64,000 nucleotides of DNA from Catenulispora sp. GP43 (GCF_041260665.1 NZ_JBGCCT010000010.1:276410-340409); one strand, 5' to 3'; counted from the stretch's first letter, positions 25,790 through 33,690 are shown. Notes: generated from the sequence alone by a model not told the origin. Numbers and translations are program-made.

Positions 25790-26632
25790 TCAGTCCAGGA
25801 AGTCGGCGAGCGCGGCCAGCAGGGCCTCGGGTCGGTCCAGCGGGATGATGTGCCCGCAATCGGCGATGGTGCGCCCGGTGACGTCGTCGGCGACCCGCCG
25901 CAGCTGGTGGTACAGCGCCGGGCCGACGGGCTGCGCGCCGATCGCCAGCACCGGCGCGGTCAGCCGGCCGGCGGCGGTCGCGGCCTGGATCTGGCGCGCG
26001 GTCTCGGGCATCGCGCGGTAGTGCTCGAAAGCGCAGCGCAGTGACTCCGTGCCGGTGTACGCGGCGACGAACGCGTCGCGTACACCGGCGGGGATGCCGC
26101 GTCCGCACGTTCCGGCCGTGAGGAACCAGTCGACGTATTCGGCCTCGTGGCCGGCGAGGACCCTTTCGGCCAGGTCCGGTACCTGGTGGAAGCCGAACCA
26201 CCACGGTGCGCCGCCGGACAGGAAGTCCTCGGCCCCGGGCAGGCGGCCGAGGACTGCTTCCATCAGGACCAGCCGGCGCACGAGGTCCGGGCGGCGCAGG
26301 GCCAGCAGGAAGGCCGGGGCGGCGCCGGCGTCGATGCCGGCGACCGCGGCGTGGTCGACGTCCAGGGCGGCCAGTAGCTCTTCGGCGTCGCGGGCGAGGT
26401 TCTCGGCGTCGTATCCGTCGGCGGCGCGGGTGCTGTCCCCCAGGCCGCGCAGGTCCGGGGCGATGACGCGGTGGTGCTCGGACAGTGGGCCGATGACCGC
26501 GCTCCACAGCCGCCAGGTGTGGGGGAATCCGTGCAGCATCAGCAGCGCGGGGCCGGTTCCGCTGACCGCGACGTTCACCTCGATTCCGTTGACCGGTATG
26601 CGAAGCAGCCGCGGGTCCTCGTACGGGGACAT
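25790..26632 (-). CDS. Alpha/beta hydrolase, Asp-nucleophile (epoxide hydrolase/haloalkane dehalogenase) type
   Basis: 280 residues from the ATG at 26632, with GGGAGG 4 bp upstream. Oxyanion segment MLHGFPHTW near residue 35; the nucleophile elbow is AGIDAGAAPA, so the usual Ser is Asp, as in epoxide hydrolases and fluoroacetate/haloalkane dehalogenases. The C-terminal His is in DCGHIIPLDRP. The cap region is rich in Trp/Phe (PWWFGFHQVPDL). Divergent from an HxlR regulator across an inverted repeat, which suggests inducible detoxification. Confidence 0.87.
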   Translation of the reverse strand: MSPYEDPRLLRIPVNGIEVNVAVSGTGPALLMLHGFPHTWRLWSAVIGPLSEHHRVIAPDLRGLGDSTRAADGYDAENLARDAEELLAALDVDHAAVAGIDAGAAPAFLLALRRPDLVRRLVLMEAVLGRLPGAEDFLSGGAPWWFGFHQVPDLAERVLAGHEAEYVDWFLTAGTCGRGIPAGVRDAFVAAYTGTESLRCAFEHYRAMPETARQIQAATAAGRLTAPVLAIGAQPVGPALYHQLRRVADDVTGRTIADCGHIIPLDRPEALLAALADFLD

Positions 26633-26646
26633 GGTTCCTCCCATGT

Positions 26647-26671
26647 GGTTACGATTGGATACCTGGTAACC
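26647..26671. promoter_or_regulatory. Inverted repeat GGTTAC-N13-GTAACC between hydrolase and HxlR genes
   Basis: Perfect 6-bp arms in the 50-bp divergent gap, with an extra half-site-like GATACC inside. The position fits an HxlR operator that controls both genes. Confidence 0.5.
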
Positions 26672-26682
26672 GTAGGAGAGCG

Positions 26683-27147
26683 ATGGAGACGGGCCAAGAC
26701 GGCACTTCTCCGTCAGGTGGTGAGGTGGAAGTGACCGCCCTGGCCGACGACGCGCGCGGCGACTTGTTCGATCCGGCGTGCCCGACCCGCGGACTGCTGG
26801 ACCGGCTCGGTTCGAAGTGGACGTCGATGGCGGTGAAGGTGCTCGCCGGGGCCGCGCCGGCCGAGGTGCGCTTCGCCGAGCTGCGGCGCCGGATGCCCGG
26901 CGTCTCGCAGAAGATGCTCTCCACGACGTTGCGGGGCCTGGTCCGCGACGGGCTCGTCGACCGGCGGGTCGAGCCGACCGTCCCGCCGCGGGTGCACTAC
27001 CGGCTGACCGCGCTCGGCCTGTCGTTGGAGGAGCCGCTGTCCGCGCTGCGCGCGTGGGCCGAGGCCCATATGGCGGAAATCGACCGGGCCAACCATGCCG
27101 CGGCGGCCGAACAGGTGACAGGAGCCGATGATTCCGCCGTTCTGTAG
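26683..27147 (+). CDS. HxlR-family winged-helix regulator
   Basis: 154 residues. HxlR signature: CPTRGLLDRLGSKWTSMAVK, then RFAELRRRMPGVSQKMLSTT and LRGLVRDGLVDR, followed by the wing V-P-P-R-V-H-Y-R-L-T. These small dimeric regulators often respond to reactive electrophiles or aldehydes. In many members the N-terminal Cys (C33 here, in DPACPTRG) is a redox sensor. AGGAGAG precedes the ATG. Divergent from the Asp-type hydrolase. Confidence 0.92.
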   Translation: METGQDGTSPSGGEVEVTALADDARGDLFDPACPTRGLLDRLGSKWTSMAVKVLAGAAPAEVRFAELRRRMPGVSQKMLSTTLRGLVRDGLVDRRVEPTVPPRVHYRLTALGLSLEEPLSALRAWAEAHMAEIDRANHAAAAEQVTGADDSAVL

Positions 27148-27180
27148 CGGCTCACTGTCCGTGGCCATAGCCTGGACGGT

Positions 27181-28137
27181 GTGGAGTCCCCGACCGGCGT
27201 CATCGGCACGCGCGAGCTGACCAAGGTCTACCGGGACACGGATTTCGCCGCCGTCGACCGCCTGGACCTGGACGTGCGGCCCGGTGAGATCTTCGGCCTG
27301 CTCGGCCCGAACGGCGCCGGCAAGACCACCACGGTCGGCATGCTGACCACGCGGGTGGTGCCGACCTCGGGCCGGGCGTTCGTCGGCGAGGTGGACGTGG
27401 TGGCGCGGCCGGCGCTGGCCAAGCAGCTGATCGGGGTGGTCTCGCAGCAGAACACGCTGGACCGGCAGCTGACCGTCTGGGAGAACCTGTACGTGCACGG
27501 CCTGCTGTTCGGCATCCCGCGCGCCGAGTCGCGCCGCGCCGCCGACCGGCTGCTGGAGCAGTTCCACCTGGCCAAGTGGGCCAAGGCCTCGGTGTTCGCG
27601 CTGTCCGGCGGCATGGCGCAGCGGCTGATGGTGGCGCGCGCGATCTTCCACCGGCCGGCGGTGCTGTTCCTGGACGAGCCGACCGCCGGCCTGGATCCGC
27701 AGAGCCGGCTGGCGTTGTGGGAGATCCTCGGCGAGCTCAACGCCGACGGCCAGACCATCTTGCTGACCACGCACTACATGGAGGAGGCCGACCGGCTGTG
27801 CGAGCGCGTGGCCATCATGGACCACGGCCGGATCCTGGCGCTGGGCACGCCGGCCGAGCTCAAGCACGGCGTGGACGCGGACACCGTGGTGACGGTCAGG
27901 GCGAAGGGCGACCTCGACGCCCTCGGCGCCGTACTGCAGGAGCAGGTCGCCGGGGTGACGCGGATGCGGGCGTCGGGCGACAGCCTGGAGATGCACCTGC
28001 GCGGCGCGGACGGCGCGCTGGCGCGGATCGTCACAGCCGCCGAGGCCGCCGGCTACGACGTGGCCGACCTGTCGGTGGCCGAGCCGAGCCTGGAGGACGT
28101 GTTCATCGGGCTGACCGGTAAGGAGTTGAGGGACTGA
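27181..28137 (+). CDS. ABC exporter ATPase subunit, DrrA-like
   Basis: 318 residues. Walker A GPNGAGKTT (42-50), Q-loop VVSQQNTLD, signature LSGGMAQRL (Met instead of the usual Gln/Glu), Walker B VLFLDEPTAGLD, H-loop LLTTHYMEEADRL. The C-terminal ~90 residues match the DrrA-type extension (VADLSVAEPSLEDVFIGLTG). Together with the next gene it should form a two-gene ABC-2 exporter for a drug, lipid or other hydrophobic compound. Its stop overlaps the next start (TGATG). GTG start 33 bp after the HxlR stop; HxlR may be the first gene of the operon. Confidence 0.93.
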   Translation: MESPTGVIGTRELTKVYRDTDFAAVDRLDLDVRPGEIFGLLGPNGAGKTTTVGMLTTRVVPTSGRAFVGEVDVVARPALAKQLIGVVSQQNTLDRQLTVWENLYVHGLLFGIPRAESRRAADRLLEQFHLAKWAKASVFALSGGMAQRLMVARAIFHRPAVLFLDEPTAGLDPQSRLALWEILGELNADGQTILLTTHYMEEADRLCERVAIMDHGRILALGTPAELKHGVDADTVVTVRAKGDLDALGAVLQEQVAGVTRMRASGDSLEMHLRGADGALARIVTAAEAAGYDVADLSVAEPSLEDVFIGLTGKELRD

Positions 28138-29024
28138 TGGCCGCGCGAACCGACGCCCTGCCCGGTACGCGGCAGCAGATCGGCTCCCGTCCGACGCGTT
28201 CGGCGGCCGCCGCGGCGCGCACGGCGCTGGGCGCGCTGATCCTGCGCGACCTGATGGTGCTGAAGAAGAACTTCGGCGAGTTCGTGGCGCGGACGCTGGT
28301 CCAGCCGTTCCTGCTGGTGTTCGTGTTCTTGTATGTGTTCCCGACGATCGGGCAGGGCATCGGCGGCGGAGGCGGGACGCACAGCGAGTCGGCGTTCGCG
28401 ACGGTGCTGGTGCCGGGCGTGGTCGGCATCTCCATCATGTTCCAGGGCATCCAGGCGGTGGCGTTGCAACTGGCCTCGGAGTTCGGCTACACGCGCGAGA
28501 TCGAGGACCGGGTGCAGGCGCCGTGCCCGATCTGGCTGGTGGCGCAAGCGAAGGTGTTCTCCGGCGCGGTGCAGGGGATGATCTCGGCGCTGCTGGTGTT
28601 CCCGATCGCCGCGGTGGTTCACGCCAAGGGGGTGCAGGCCGACCTGTCGTTCCACTGGTGGATCCTGCTGACGATCATCCCGTTGGCGTGTGTGGCGATG
28701 ACCTCGCTGGGGCTGCTGCTGGGGACGACGTTCGAGGCGCGGAACATCGGACTGATGTTCGGTTTCGTGGTGCTGCCGCTGACGTTCCTGGGCGGGACGT
28801 ACTACGAGTGGACGCGGCTGGCGCCGGTCAAGGTCGGCGGGTTCCCGTGGTTGCAGACGCTGGTGCTGGTCAACCCGCTGATCTACATCAACGAGGGGAT
28901 GCGCGCGGCGCTGACGGACGCGCCGCACATGCATCTGTATGTGGTGTATCCGGTGCTGATCGGGTTCTTGGCCTTGTTCCTCGGGTTGGGGCAGCGGAAC
29001 TTCAAGCGGCGGGTGTTGTCTTAG
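28137..29024 (+). CDS. ABC-2 type membrane subunit of the exporter
   Basis: 295 residues. A positively charged N-terminus, then six hydrophobic segments (LVQPFLLVFVFLYVFPTIG; LVPGVVGISIMFQGI; VFSGAVQGMISALLVFPIAA; ILLTIIPLACVAMTSLGLLL; and two more). The ABC-2 permease motif L-G-G-T-Y-Y-E-W and the conserved NPLIYINEGMRAAL near the C-terminus are present. Starts within the stop of the ATPase gene, so coupled translation with it. Its 3' end overlaps the convergent MFS gene by 4 bp. Confidence 0.9.
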   Translation: MAARTDALPGTRQQIGSRPTRSAAAAARTALGALILRDLMVLKKNFGEFVARTLVQPFLLVFVFLYVFPTIGQGIGGGGGTHSESAFATVLVPGVVGISIMFQGIQAVALQLASEFGYTREIEDRVQAPCPIWLVAQAKVFSGAVQGMISALLVFPIAAVVHAKGVQADLSFHWWILLTIIPLACVAMTSLGLLLGTTFEARNIGLMFGFVVLPLTFLGGTYYEWTRLAPVKVGGFPWLQTLVLVNPLIYINEGMRAALTDAPHMHLYVVYPVLIGFLALFLGLGQRNFKRRVLS

Positions 29025-30250
29025 CGTGGCTCGCCCTCGTGATGCATTGTCGCCTGCTCCGGCCGCGTCCGCAGCGCACCGGCCAGCAGGGCCAGCGCCG
29101 CCGCGGAAGCAGTGATCAGGGCGAAGGCCGCCGGATAGCCCGCCGCGCCGGCCGTCCAGCCGATCGCTGCGGGAGCGATAAGTCCGGACAGGTACGTGAT
29201 GGTGGCTACGCCGGCGACGCTTTCGCCGAGCGAGGTGCCCTTTCGGCCGGCGGCGCTGAACACCAGGGGCACGTTCATCGCGATGCCGGTGCCTATCAGG
29301 ATGAGGCCGAGCATGCAGGGCAGTGGGGCGCGAAAGGCCACGACCAGGACGCCGCCGCAGGTGGCCACCACGCCGCCGATACGGACCGCCATGACCGGGC
29401 CGATGCGGCGTACCACGGCGTCGCCGAACAGGCGGGTGGCGGTCATGCTCAGCATGAACAGGGTGTAGGCGGTGGCCGCGACCGTGGGTCCGGCCCCTAC
29501 CACCTTGGTGACGTAGACCCCTGACCAGCTCGTGGTCGCGCCCTCGGCGAAGGTACCGCAGAAGCCCGCGATGCCGATGCCGAGGATGGCGCGGGTCGGG
29601 AGGGCGAAGCGGCGCGGCGCGGGTTCGGCGGCGCCGGCGGTGGGGACGTCCGCGCCGAGGCCGCGTCCGGCGCATCCGGCCAGGACCAGCAGCACCGCGG
29701 CGGTGACGAGCAGGCGCACGCGCGGGTCCAGGTGCGCTTGGGCCGCGCCGATGCCGGCCGCGCCCGCGACCAGGCTGCCGAGGCACCACATGCCGTGCAG
29801 GCCGGACATGACCGGGCGGCCGGAGCTGCGTTCCAAGGCCACGCCCTGCGCGTTCATCATCACGTCGCTGCTGCCCGCGGCCATGCCGAGCAGCAGGTAG
29901 GCCGGGAACAGCAGGGCCGGGCCGCCGGCCAGGACCGGCGCCGGAAGCAGTGCGCACCACAGGAGGATCAGCAGCCGGGTGGCTCGGCGGGCGCCGATGC
30001 GGTGGGCGACGCGGTTGGCGGTCGGCATCGCGACGAAGGAGCCGATCGGGGCGCAGAACAGGACCAGGCCCAGGGACGTGGGGCTGAGTCGGTCGTGCGC
30101 CTGGATCCAGGGCAGGGAGGTGGCCAGGGTGCCGGCGACCGTGCCGTGAACCAGGAAGATCAGCTTGATGGCGCGGTGGCGGGCCCGGTCGTCGGGGCGC
30201 GGGTCGTCAGGCTGGGCGGACAGGCCGGGCGGGGTCAGAAGCTGGGTCAC
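29021..30250 (-). CDS. MFS transporter
   Basis: 409 residues with about 12 membrane helices and a charged N-terminus of about 27 residues. Landmarks: GTVAGTLATSLPWIQ in helix 1, NRVAHRIGARRATRL after helix 2 (motif A), and GMAAGSSDVMMNAQGVALE in helix 4, which is typical of the YbjJ/FucP-like branch. GTG start at 30250. Divergent from a ROK regulator; two near-identical operators cover both promoters. The probable substrate is a sugar-like or small organic compound. Confidence 0.87.
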   Translation of the reverse strand: MTQLLTPPGLSAQPDDPRPDDRARHRAIKLIFLVHGTVAGTLATSLPWIQAHDRLSPTSLGLVLFCAPIGSFVAMPTANRVAHRIGARRATRLLILLWCALLPAPVLAGGPALLFPAYLLLGMAAGSSDVMMNAQGVALERSSGRPVMSGLHGMWCLGSLVAGAAGIGAAQAHLDPRVRLLVTAAVLLVLAGCAGRGLGADVPTAGAAEPAPRRFALPTRAILGIGIAGFCGTFAEGATTSWSGVYVTKVVGAGPTVAATAYTLFMLSMTATRLFGDAVVRRIGPVMAVRIGGVVATCGGVLVVAFRAPLPCMLGLILIGTGIAMNVPLVFSAAGRKGTSLGESVAGVATITYLSGLIAPAAIGWTAGAAGYPAAFALITASAAALALLAGALRTRPEQATMHHEGEPR

Positions 30251-30262
30251 GTCGGAGAAATT

Positions 30263-30281
30263 ATCAGGGACCCTTCCTGAT
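30263..30281. promoter_or_regulatory. Operator 1: ATCAGG-N7-CCTGAT
   Basis: Perfect 6-bp arms with a 7-bp spacer. It overlaps the -10-like GATAAT (30265-30260, minus strand) of the MFS gene. Same motif and spacer as operator 2, 30 bp away. Confidence 0.75.
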
Positions 30282-30292
30282 GGAAAGTGAAT

Positions 30293-30315
30293 TAATCAGG
30301 GTCCCTGCCTGATTA
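30293..30315. promoter_or_regulatory. Operator 2: TAATCAGG-N7-CCTGATTA
   Basis: Perfect 8-bp arms with a 7-bp spacer. It overlaps the -10-like TACTAT (30314-30319) of the ROK gene, whose predicted start point is the ATG at 30326, so the ROK mRNA should be leaderless. Twin sites imply joint repression of both genes by the ROK protein. Confidence 0.75.
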
Positions 30316-30325
30316 CTATGGGGCC

Positions 30326-31411
30326 ATGAAGACCGCGACCCCGGCCACCGCCCGCGCGATCAACGACCGGCTGGCGCTCGACCTGCTGATCGAGCACGGC
30401 CCGCTGACCGCCCCGCGGCTGCGCGAGCTCACCGGGCTGTCCCGTCCCACCATCGCCGACCTCGTGGACCGGCTGACCGCGGCCGGGCTGGTGGAGTTCG
30501 TCGGCGAGGCCGAACAGATCCGGCGCGGGCCGAACGCCCGGCTCTACCGGCTGATCTCCGAGCGGGCCCACGTGGTCGGCGTGGACCTGCGCCGCACAGG
30601 GTTCACGGCGGCCGTGGCCGACCTGTCCGGCCAGACCGTCGGCACGGCCGCCCGGCGCTTCGACACCGCCGACACCGCCGACGGCGCTGACAGCCCTGAC
30701 GGCACCGACGCCGACGCCGCCGACGGCGAACCGGACCTGGTCGCGATGCTGACCGACGCCATCCGGGAGGCCGCCGACGGCCGCGTTCCGCACATCGTGG
30801 TGATCGGCGCCCCCGGCCTGGTGCGCCCGTACTCGGGCGAGCCGGCCGGCCGGAACGAAGTGCCCGGCTGGCGGCCGGACCTGCCGCGCGAGCTGGAGCG
30901 GGTGCTGGGCGTCAAGGTGCTCCTGGAGAACGAGGTGAACCTCGCGGCCGTCGCCGAACACCGGCTCGGCGCGGCAGTCGGCCGCGCGGACTTCGTACTG
31001 CTGTGGCTGGACGAGGGCATCGGCGGCGCGGTCGTGTTGGACGGCCGGCTGCGGCGCGGCTCATCGGGCGGCGCCGGCGAGCTGGGCTGGCTGGAGGTCG
31101 ACGGCGTCGGGTTCTGCGACCGGATCGGGCCCGAGGTGCGCGAAACGATCGCGCCGGAGGAGCTCGCCGAGCAGATCGCGAAGGGCGCGTTCGCCGTGGT
31201 CTCCGTCCTCGACCCCGGGCTTCTGGTGCTCGGCGGCAGCGCGGGACGGGCCGCCGGGGAGCCGTTGGCGACGCTGGTCGAGGAACGGCTCGCCGCCAAG
31301 TCGCCGATCGAGACCGAGGTGCGGGCGAGCACGGTCGAGGGCGACGCGGTGCTGCGCGGAGCCGTGCTGACAGGGCTCGATCTCGTGCGCGACGAGGTGT
31401 TCGGGGGCTGA
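30326..31411 (+). CDS. ROK-family transcriptional regulator without the zinc motif
   Basis: 361 residues. Winged HTH (about 15-65, LIEHGPLTAPRLRELTGLSR then PTIADLVDRLTAAGLV) and a ROK domain. In contrast to the ROK protein at 10421-11524, the CxCGxxGCxE zinc motif is missing (GELGWLEVDGVGFCDRIG takes its place), so this is a degenerate, probably non-catalytic sensor domain. A low-complexity Asp/Ala/Thr stretch (DTADTADGADSPDGTDADAA) fills a loop near residue 115. Divergent from an MFS gene with two shared operators. Confidence 0.88.
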   Translation: MKTATPATARAINDRLALDLLIEHGPLTAPRLRELTGLSRPTIADLVDRLTAAGLVEFVGEAEQIRRGPNARLYRLISERAHVVGVDLRRTGFTAAVADLSGQTVGTAARRFDTADTADGADSPDGTDADAADGEPDLVAMLTDAIREAADGRVPHIVVIGAPGLVRPYSGEPAGRNEVPGWRPDLPRELERVLGVKVLLENEVNLAAVAEHRLGAAVGRADFVLLWLDEGIGGAVVLDGRLRRGSSGGAGELGWLEVDGVGFCDRIGPEVRETIAPEELAEQIAKGAFAVVSVLDPGLLVLGGSAGRAAGEPLATLVEERLAAKSPIETEVRASTVEGDAVLRGAVLTGLDLVRDEVFGG

Positions 31412-31465
31412 GCTCCCTGCCTGGACTGCGCGCCCAAGAAGATCGCCAAGGCACGCCCGGGCATC

Positions 31466-31515
31466 TTGCTTGCCCGCGTAAGCACTGTCTATTATCCCAA
31501 CATGCCTTTGGATAA
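31466..31515 (+). promoter_or_regulatory. Promoter and inverted repeat ahead of the permease unit
   Basis: TTGCTT (31466-31471), an 18-bp spacer and TATTAT (31490-31495) make a good sigma-70-type promoter whose start point would fall on the ATG at 31502. TTATCC (31492-31497) and GGATAA (31510-31515) form a perfect inverted repeat with 12 bases between, overlapping the -10 and the start codon, as expected for an ArsR-type operator. Confidence 0.55.
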
Positions 31516-31549
31516 AGCTGGGCCAGTCCCCTCCACGGCTTGGCCGACC
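31495..31549 (+). repeat. Direct repeat, copy A (copy B at 32579-32634)
   Basis: The first 21 bases from TCCCAACATG through GGATAA are identical in both copies, and similarity continues through about 55 bases with one gap. Copy B contains the start of the ArsR gene; copy A lies in front of the permease gene. The permease gene is thus bracketed by two copies of the arsR 5' end. Confidence 0.8.
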
Positions 31550-31558
31550 GCCCTGTGA
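31502..31558 (+). pseudogene. 18-codon ORF: duplicated 5' end of the ArsR gene, coupled to the permease
   Basis: Reads MPLDKAGPVPSTAWPTAL and TGA; the ArsR protein at 32586 begins MPLDNTGLVPLRALANPLRL. The short frame is therefore a copy of the regulator's start that has drifted and now ends after 18 codons. Its TGA overlaps the GTG of the permease (GTGA), so ribosomes finishing it could re-initiate there. It may work as a coupling leader or may simply be debris. Confidence 0.6.
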
Positions 31559-32565
31559 TCACCTACATCATCAGGCGTCTGTTCTCAGCAGTCGTGCTGC
31601 TGTTCGTGATCAGTCTGATCACGTTCTTCATCTTCTACGTTTTCCCACGCCTGGGCGGACAGACGGCCGAGTCGCTGGCGGAGCAGTACGTCGGCAAGAC
31701 CCAGAACCCTCACGCCATCGCCGCAGTCATCCATCGCTTCGGATTCGACCAGTCGGTCTGGGTGCAGTACGGCCGCTTCATCAAGGGCATCTTCGTCGGC
31801 TACGACTACGACACCGGCACGCAGATGTCGCACTGCTCGGCCCCGTGCCTGGGCTACTCCTTCAAGACCAACGAGCTGGTGACCGACAGCATCGGCAAGT
31901 GGCTTCCGGTCACGATCTCGCTCGCGATCGGCGCCTCGGTCCTGTGGCTGGTCTTCGGTGTGGCCGTGGGCGTCGCCTCGGCGCTGAAGAAGGGCTCGAT
32001 CGTCGACCGGGCCGGCATGATCGCCGCCCTGGTCGGCGTGTCGCTGCCGGTGTATTTCGTCGGCCCGCTGCTGGCGCTGGTGTTCGTGGTGAACTGGCAC
32101 ATCTTCCCGGATCCGGGCTACGTCGCGTTCACCAAGGATCCGTGGAACTGGTTCACGCATCTGCTGCTGGCCTGGATCGCGGTGGCGTTCGGCCTGGCGG
32201 CCCTGTACGCCCGCCTGACCCGGGTCGGCATGCTGGACACCATGAACGAGGACTTCATCCGCACGGCGCGGGCCAAGGGCCTGCCGGAGCGGACGGTCAT
32301 CTTCAAGCACGCGCTGCGCGCGGCCCTGACTCCGATCGTCACCATCTTCGGCATGGACATCGGCTTCGCCCTCGGCGGCGTGGCGCTGGCCGAGCAGGTG
32401 TTCAACCTGCCGGGCATCGGGCGCGAGGCGGTGGACGCGGTGAGCCAGTCCGACCTGCCCGTGCTCATGGGCGTCACGCTCGTGGCCACCACCTTCATCG
32501 TGCTGGCGAACCTGGTCGTGGACCTGCTCTACGGCGTCGTCGACCCCCGGGTGAGGGCCTCATGA
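31555..32565 (+). CDS. ABC transporter permease, DppB/OppB (peptide/nickel) type
   Basis: 336 residues. Six membrane helices; first segment YIIRRLFSAVVLLFVISLIT. The binding-protein-dependent permease loop is RTARAKGLPERTVIFKHALR, followed by NLPGIGREAVDAV and a C-terminal NLVVDLLYGVVDPRVR, all typical of DppB. It should pair with a DppC permease, ATPases and a binding protein, but none lies in this window. The GTG at 31555 overlaps the stop of the 18-codon ORF; a TTG at 31540 is also in frame. It is an orphan subunit, followed 20 bp later by an ArsR regulator. Confidence 0.88.
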   Translation: MITYIIRRLFSAVVLLFVISLITFFIFYVFPRLGGQTAESLAEQYVGKTQNPHAIAAVIHRFGFDQSVWVQYGRFIKGIFVGYDYDTGTQMSHCSAPCLGYSFKTNELVTDSIGKWLPVTISLAIGASVLWLVFGVAVGVASALKKGSIVDRAGMIAALVGVSLPVYFVGPLLALVFVVNWHIFPDPGYVAFTKDPWNWFTHLLLAWIAVAFGLAALYARLTRVGMLDTMNEDFIRTARAKGLPERTVIFKHALRAALTPIVTIFGMDIGFALGGVALAEQVFNLPGIGREAVDAVSQSDLPVLMGVTLVATTFIVLANLVVDLLYGVVDPRVRAS

Positions 32566-32578
32566 GCAGGAGATAGGG

Positions 32579-32634
32579 TCCCAACATGCCTTTGGATAAT
32601 ACTGGGCTGGTTCCCCTTCGAGCCCTGGCCAACC
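32579..32634 (+). repeat. Direct repeat, copy B (arsR 5' end)
   Basis: Functional copy of the repeat described at 31495-31549; it contains the ArsR start codon at 32586. Its inverted-repeat half TTATCC is degraded to GGGTCC here, so only copy A keeps the full palindrome. Confidence 0.8.
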
Positions 32635-33116
32635 CGTTGCGGCTCCGCATCGTGTCGCTGGTGACGGGGACGGCGATGTCGGCGACCGAGGTCGCGGACG
32701 AGCTCGGCATCGCGCACGCGTCGGCGAGCTATCACCTGCGCCAGCTCGCCGCGGCCGGGTTCTTGCAGCGGGTCGAGGACGTCAAGGACCCGGCCACCCC
32801 GGCCCGCCGCGGACGGGCACGGCTGCTCTATCAATACGACCCGACCAGCGCCCACCGCCTGGATCCTTCCAGCGGTCGGGAGCTGTTGTATGAGGCGACG
32901 CTCACCGACCTTCGCCGTCGGCTGCCTTTGATGACCAGGCAACGGTCGACCACCGACGTCGAGGTGTGGGTGGGCCGTGAGGTGTGGGATGAGGCGTGCG
33001 ACCTGGTCCAGCAGGCTATCCAGCTCATCCACGACAAGGCAGGTCAGCCGCGGGCCGAGGACAGGGTGCATGTCAGTATGACGGCGTTCATGTTCGAGTT
33101 GGACGACAGCGCCTGA
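32586..33116 (+). CDS. ArsR-family winged-helix regulator
   Basis: 176 residues. ArsR/SmtB HTH: LRALANPLRLRIVSLVTG, the recognition-helix region LGIAHASASYHLRQLAAAGF, and the wing with ARRGRARLLYQY. No CxC or other clear metal ligand set is present, so it probably answers to an organic signal rather than a metal. The C-terminal half is a helical extension (EVWDEACDLVQQAIQLIHD). Lies directly after the orphan permease. Its own 5' end is duplicated upstream of that permease, including an operator-like inverted repeat, which suggests control of the whole unit. Confidence 0.87.
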   Translation: MPLDNTGLVPLRALANPLRLRIVSLVTGTAMSATEVADELGIAHASASYHLRQLAAAGFLQRVEDVKDPATPARRGRARLLYQYDPTSAHRLDPSSGRELLYEATLTDLRRRLPLMTRQRSTTDVEVWVGREVWDEACDLVQQAIQLIHDKAGQPRAEDRVHVSMTAFMFELDDSA

Positions 33117-33138
33117 GTACCGGTACGGCGGCAGCCGG

Positions 33139-33690
33139 CTAAGCTCCGGCCTCGGCCTCGGTCTCGGCCTCGATAAGCGTCAGAATCCGCTCCCGGTTGC
33201 GCAGTCCGTCCGGCGTCTCCGACTCCGGGTCCACGAGCATCCACCCGTGGCCGTCGGCGACGAAGGGCTCGAAATCGAACAGCTGCTGCCGGTAGCGGTT
33301 CTCGCTCTCCGGCAGGTTCCGCAGATGCGACAGCGGCCCCCACGACATCGGTTCGCCGGCCAGCCGCCAGCACGCGGCGTGCAGGGCCATGCGGTCGTCG
33401 CCCTCGCCGTCGAACAGGTCCGCGTTGAACAGCGGGCCCGCCGGGCTCTCCAGATCACCGTCGTGCACGAGGCCTGAGACGGTCGGGGTCAGGAGCGCGT
33501 CGCCGTCGATGCGCAGGCCGAGCGCGTCGCGCAGCCAGGCGTGTTCGGGGCCGAAGGCGATGATCGGGGCGCAGGCGTCGCCGCCGTCGCCGCGCCAGAT
33601 GTGGAACATGTTCGCGGTCTCGGCCGGGACGTAGTGGTCCTGCTGGACCGGCAGCCCGCAGACCTGGCAGTACGTTGCGAAGACAGCCAT
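33139..33690 (-). CDS. Hypothetical protein with an N-terminal CxxC motif
   Basis: 183 residues from the ATG at 33690; longer starts run into the neighbouring gene's 3' region. Not recognised. The N-terminus has a small zinc-knuckle-like CQVCGLPV and then an aromatic, acidic body (NMFHIWRGDGGDACAP, FGPEHAWLRDAL, MALHAACWRLAGEPMSWGPL). The C-terminus repeats Glu-Ala-Glu (ETEAEAGA). It has no signal peptide or membrane segment. It may be a small cytoplasmic immunity- or SMI1-like protein by composition, but I cannot support that further. Confidence 0.7.
   Translation of the reverse strand: MAVFATYCQVCGLPVQQDHYVPAETANMFHIWRGDGGDACAPIIAFGPEHAWLRDALGLRIDGDALLTPTVSGLVHDGDLESPAGPLFNADLFDGEGDDRMALHAACWRLAGEPMSWGPLSHLRNLPESENRYRQQLFDFEPFVADGHGWMLVDPESETPDGLRNRERILTLIEAETEAEAGA

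Noticed and set aside
33117..33126. GTACCGGTAC palindrome after the ArsR gene
   Set aside because: Ten bases, restriction-site-like, no loop and no context; chance level in GC-rich DNA.
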